From assembly GCF_019703515.2 (NCBI RefSeq), contig NC_059362.1:31102326-31166325 (forward strand): a DNA stretch of 64,000 nt. Direction: 5' to 3'. Source of the DNA: Myxocyprinus asiaticus. Its lineage: Eukaryota; Chordata; Actinopteri; Cypriniformes; Catostomidae. Both the position numbers and the translations under genes were made by a program. The notes below the pieces were generated by a model. It was not told the DNA's origin and searched no databases. It saw only the letters and a program-made list of their open reading frames with translations. Position 1 is the first letter of the stretch; each line of letters opens with the position of its first letter. This document shows positions 59,489 through 64,000 of this stretch, in pieces.

Positions 59489-60341
59489 AATAGACTTTAT
59501 TGGCTGAACAAATTATTTTTCATTTAGTGAATAAACAAATTAAAACTGACTAAACAGTTTTAACAGTTTAATCATGTTGCCATGATTTTACAGTGTGCAT
59601 GTCCATCTGTACGGGACGCAAATGTTATTATACCATCTAGGAAACTTTTCCAGTAAACTACTGCCAAAAGACTCTGTGAAATAGAGGCAGAGCAGACAGG
59701 AAGTTAAAGAAAATTTGCTTTGTGTGTGTAAAAGTGAAGTGAATCCACTCATACAAATCTGACTGGCGTAATCTCGCTCTTAGATAAAACATCTGAAACT
59801 TGGATACAAATGGAGGAATATATTCCCAACTGCTACCAGAACTTCAGGCAGAAACATGCCTGTCCTGTCTGAAGCACACACACAGGTATCTGATGTCTGT
59901 AGTTTGAGTGAATTAAACATGGAAGGTCATCACAAAGGTCATCCATAAACAGCATGATCACCAGTAAAAAAAAAAATCTCTGGAACCTCGATGACATTTT
60001 TATGATTCACAAAAAAAACAGTTCCTTATTTTGTTTTCATATATCAGTAACCCAGTAAAGAAAACCACTTCCTTTATAAATATATATTAACAGTGAAAAT
60101 AATCATGCTTGGTCTACAAACCTTGCACCTGCCAGTTCAGCAGATCTCACAATGAAAAACATGCTTCAAGTCGGGAATACAATTCTAACACTTCTGTACT
60201 AAACACAAATCTTCTGAGAATCATGAATGTATTTATAAATGTCCACAACTAAATTATAGAGCTGATTATTTGATTTACACATGACATCCTCCAAGGCAAA
60301 AGAACAACTTTCCAAGCCAACTTTTTATTACCACTGTTTAA

Positions 60342-60534
60342 AGGTTCACTAAGAAATATTTTGCTTATGTTGTGCTGGCTAAGGACGATCAGCGGATCTT
60401 TATGAGGCTATTGATATGACTGGAGTTTTCATGTCATTTGATCGCTTAAACATATTTTTCAAAAGTTATTAATTTCTTTATGCATAAAACTTTCAATGGT
60501 AAAAATAAAATAAAATAAAATACTGAGTGCACCT
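60342..60534 (+). repeat. TTAA MITE, short divergent copy 5
   Basis: 193 bp with TTAA at 60338-60341 and 60535-60538; ends AGGTTCACTAAGAAATATTT and ATACTGAGTGCACCT. Only GATATGACTGGAGTTTTCAT is clearly shared with the longer copies. Confidence 0.7.
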
Positions 60535-60787
60535 TTAATTGTGACTAGATGTTAATAGAGACTTCCAAAAGAAAGCTCAAAATCAGATCCATCTAATCCT
60601 TCTAATGAGCTTTCAAGATAGTACTAACATTTGGCATGGAAATGCATGAAGGCCAAACCAAAGTCATTTATACTGCACTTGAAAACATGAGTTTTCATTT
60701 TATGTGTTTTCCCTCTCTCATATTGTATTTCTAGTGTCTTCCTCTTTCTTTTATTCTCTGTTTCTGACTCTCTAGCAGAGGTGTTAA

Positions 60788-61184
60788 AGGTGCACTCAGT
60801 AATTTTTTTCCTCATTAAACAAGTTGAACTCCTAAATGACTTGTAATTTTGCACTATATTTAGGAAATCATGACCACTCACAATAAAATGGAGACTCCAG
60901 TCATATCAGTAACCTTATAAAAGCTGTTTTATTCTACATGTAGAGGGTTCGCACATGGGGGCTGCCATGTTAGAATCACATGACCAAGCGAATACTACTC
61001 GCTTAATCTCAGTAACTGTCCTGTTATTTGACACTTTCACTCATTCATTAAAGTAATCATGGCTGACTGTCAATACTACATTTCTACAATGGCATCTGAA
61101 ACTGAAAACTATTGATTTTAAATGATGCTGCATCAAAGCAGCTAGGTGTCAGTGACACAAAGACAAATGTTACTGAGTGCACCT
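60788..61184 (-). mobile_element. TTAA-flanked MITE, copy 4
   Basis: 397 bp, opposite orientation. TTAA at 60784-60787 and 61185-61188. Ends AGGTGCACTCAGTAATTTTT and GTTACTGAGTGCACCT. Interior CTTATAAAAGCTGTTTTATT and GGGGGCTGCCATGTTAGAAT. Confidence 0.92.
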
Positions 61185-61452
61185 TTAAAAATCCTGTCAT
61201 CATTTACTCACCCTCATGTTGTTCCAAACCTGTGTGACTTTCTTATTTTGTGGAACAAAAGGAGAGGTTAGGCAGAAGTCACCATTCACTTTCATTGTAT
61301 AGAAAAAATGAAATCAAAGTAAATGGTGACTGAGGCTAACATTCTGCCTTACATCTACTTTTGTGTTCCATGGAAAAAAAGAAAGTTATACAGGTTTGGA
61401 AAAACATGAAAGTGATGGCAGAATTTGTATTTTTGGGTGAACTATCCCTTTA
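61185..61452 (+). repeat. MITE with GGGATAGTTCAC-type end, left end lost
   Basis: Right end TTGGGTGAACTATCCCTTTAA; interior CTCATGTTGTTCCAAACCTG. Its left terminus is missing exactly where TTAA MITE copy 4 abuts it, so the MITE inserted in or next to it. Confidence 0.75.
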
Positions 61453-64000
61453 AAATTCAAAAGCTCCAAACTGCCCGTGACCCAGGTCAGATGAATGTGA
61501 GATGGTGAAAATCTCTCCAGAGATCACAGAAACACCTCCAGGGTCAGAACGGATTGGATCCCCCTCCCTGCCTCCTGTACCTTTCTGGGCCCAAGTTCAT
61601 CCTTTGTCCAAAATCTCTTTTTCTTGGAACAGAAAGCTACTTTTTTCCTGTCGCCAAGTTCTTTTGGAGCAGAGCTCAGCGGATGTTTAAGTCCAACCAC
61701 TGTATGCAGCAGGTCTGTACTGGACCTTTACACAAGATTACAGCATATTGAACAGGTTTATATAGGCCCCCAAGAATACTGGCAAACTATCAAATATGAC
61801 TAACACTTCACTTAGTGTACTGCTGGATCTTTACCAGTATTTCTGGATGTTGTTGATGATTCAAAAGAAGTTAAGTACCTGCATTTGATCCAATGTTTTC
61901 CTCCTCCAAACCAAACATTTGTCTTCGGTTTGGCAACCACAAACAGAAACTGATGATGAGTGGTTGAGCAAGCAAATAACTGAATCAATGAAAGATAAAT
62001 GCGATAAACCAGCTTAAGAAGGTTTTTAATGATGATACAATTCTGAGAATTGCTTTTTCAAGCAATTCTCAAAATCCCAAATATTATATTTAGCATACTG
62101 TAAGGAATCATGCTGGATTTAGAATGAAAAAAGAAAATCATATAAGTTAAGTATGAAATATAAAACTATCGAAAACCTACGAAGAACATAAAATTATGCA
62201 AAACAAAGCAAATGGACTGTTAACAACATTGACGTTTCAATTTAACAGGTCTCATCTGGGCACACGTCCAACCCAAAGCAAGTCATATTTCAACATTATA
62301 ACTCTAATTCAAACGAAAGCTGTTGTTTGCGGAGTGAGAAGGAAACAAACAAGCGTGAAGAAAACAATAAAATAAAGCTATATTTGAAAAGCCCAAAACA
62401 GTGCTGAGCAGGCCTACATTCCTCACTATTTTACTTGGCGCAGTGTGGGATATGGAGTTATAAACAAGGAATTATCTTACTTGGCATCTTTACGGTCCAA
62501 ATAAAAAGCCCAAAAGCCCAGACAATTCAAAACAATGAGCAAAACTCTGCCTGTGGCGTTGGAGGTGCGACTTGCCATGGGTGGTTTGAGATCTGGGATC
62601 CCTCTTTCATCTCTAATCACTATGTTAGGGAGGACATTGTACTGTTTAATTGTGAAGTTATTAAAGCCTGTAAAAGAATCTTTATGGACATGTTGTCAAA
62701 ACTATTTATGGAGGGGGAGTTGTAACTATGCTGAAGTCACAGCTCATATATATCTGGTGATAGACCATAACCTTTAAATTTAAACCAAAACACAACTGCA
62801 CACCACTAGTGCATCAACACGGGCCGTTAAAAATCATATGAAAAGGTGGAGAAAGATACAGAGAGAGCAGTTAAGAGTATGACTTGGTTTGAAAAGAAGA
62901 CAACAGTGGAAAAAGCAGACACATGTTTGGAAGAGAAGGTATAAACACTGGAGAAACTAAATGTTCCCATCATGGCACAATTTCCTTGAGTCTGGAAGAA
63001 TCTGTCACCCCTTTCCTCCATACGTGCATTTCTTTGGCTGTACACCTAATATTGTCAGATTTTTCTTAATCTAGGTTCATTAATCATATCCTGTAAGTGA
63101 GTATGATTTTTTTTCTGTTGCATGTGCACCACGAGTCCAAAGTCAAAGTTTTTCATCACATATTTTCTCACACTTGTAAGTACAAACTTTATTTGATACA
63201 CTGCAACAATGTTTCCAAATTCTTGCTGAATGTCCTGTCAGCTCATTGCAACACACACATACTGTATAGGTAAGGTAAAAAATATATAAACATGGTTTGA
63301 TTAAACATGATTAAACTAAGGATTATTACAGAAATATGACTTTTATAAATAATCACCAAGTGCTAAGTGCCTCTCAGTCTTATAATCTGGATAAGTGGTA
63401 GACACACATTCATATGTGTGCACGCATGCACACACATACACACAAGCAGCCTCACGTGACACAGATCAAACATGATAAAGCTCATTCCCATACAATGGAA
63501 GTGAATGTGTGGAGGACTACAGAATAGTCTGATAGTGAAAGACAAAAAATTAAGTTGATTAAAAACAGACACCCCAACTTTTTTCAGTTTTATTATATAT
63601 CAGAGACTTTAAAAGTGTTAATGTTACATTGATTCAAGTTCAGTGTGTTTTACAAGCAGCCTGTAGGTGGCGCATGATGCTAAAATGATGGGGAAGTTAC
63701 GCTTTGGCCAAAAAGGTCAAACCCAGATTCACTACTGTAAGCCTACAATAATTATTTTTATTTTGAGTTGTCGGGTCAAATTTGGCACAAAATCGCAGGC
63801 TTACGTCATTCGTCCTTGCATCTTTACGTTATGTTCGTAAGCTCAGAAACGAAGGACTGTGTCTCGCACGTGTCAGCTTGGGAAGCGGTTCAGTCAGTCG
63901 CTTTTCAGGACAGTAGCGTCAGGACATCAGTCACATGATGGATTTTTAACTGTTAACTGTTTCGCAAAGTTGTTTTCTTGCTAAAAATGCTTGGATATGT

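Larger units (their letters stand above)
25308..64000 (-). other. ust: UST intron 1 (partial, over 38.6 kb)
   Basis: Everything upstream of exon 2 in gene sense. No membrane-anchor exon (hydrophobic segment followed by a phase-1 donor) was recognised, so I treat it as intron 1 running past the right edge. Listed repeats cover about half. The following longer stretches have no gene or repeat I can name: 25308-27418, 27584-28198, 28662-29804, 31084-33356, 33830-34856, 35640-36317, 36586-37108, 39217-40726, 40923-42250, 42891-44793, 55464-57200, 59489-60341, 61455-64000. Sub-part 31240-31760 is richer in CpG than its surroundings. Confidence 0.7.

Noticed and set aside
62435..62777. Two overlapping ORFs of 96 and 80 codons
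   Set aside because: No recognisable domain, no splice context or repeat support; length within chance expectation for this window.
63700..64000. Possible UST first exon at the right edge
   Set aside because: The sequence is slightly richer in CG but I could find no membrane-anchor reading frame or phase-1 donor on the minus strand.

Overview
This window is a piece of a fish (teleost) nuclear genome. Two things show this: vertebrate-style split coding exons, and a dense load of typical fish transposable elements (Tc1-like, hAT, tRNA-derived SINEs, L2/CR1-type LINEs, Ty3/gypsy). The SINE families look most like those of carp-like fishes (Cypriniformes); that lineage call is inference from recognised repeat types. 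There is no sign of prokaryotic gene organisation, CRISPR or operons.

The only host gene I can support is UST, uronyl 2-O-sulfotransferase, on the minus strand. Four internal exons are present, with canonical splice sites and matching reading phases: 25264-25307, 12862-13017, 9255-9334 and 8978-9131, in transcript order. They encode the end of the stem region, the 5'-phosphosulfate loop, the segment carrying the candidate catalytic histidine, and the 3'-phosphate binding segment of a PAPS-dependent sulfotransferase. The first exon (cytoplasmic tail and membrane anchor) must lie beyond the right edge and the remaining 3' exons beyond the left edge. Almost the whole window is therefore intron: more than 38.6 kb of intron 1, 12.2 kb of intron 2, 3.5 kb of intron 3, only 123 bp of intron 4, and 9.0 kb of the following intron.

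Layout. 1-9 kb: intron with a decayed Tc1 element, a SINE, a TTAA-flanked MITE, an L2-type LINE fragment and a 430-bp SINE. 9-13 kb: exon cluster. 13-25 kb: intron 2, holding a 590-bp GGAA tract hard against exon 3, a fold-back Tc1 derivative, a hAT element with exact target duplication, two inverted Tc1 fragments and a deleted gypsy copy. 25-64 kb: intron 1, holding another hAT, SINEs, a 3'-truncated LINE, a gypsy copy whose integrase precedes the reverse transcriptase/RNase H region, a four-layer nested insertion at 50.7-53.6 kb, and a nearly intact Tc1 element at 57-59 kb beside a Sleeping Beauty-like fragment.

The most informative observations are the hidden UST exons, the polypyrimidine tract (in gene sense) upstream of exon 3, the five-copy MITE family with a piggyBac-like TTAA target, the Gmr1-like gypsy domain order, and the datable nested insertions. 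I did not find a clearly new biological system.
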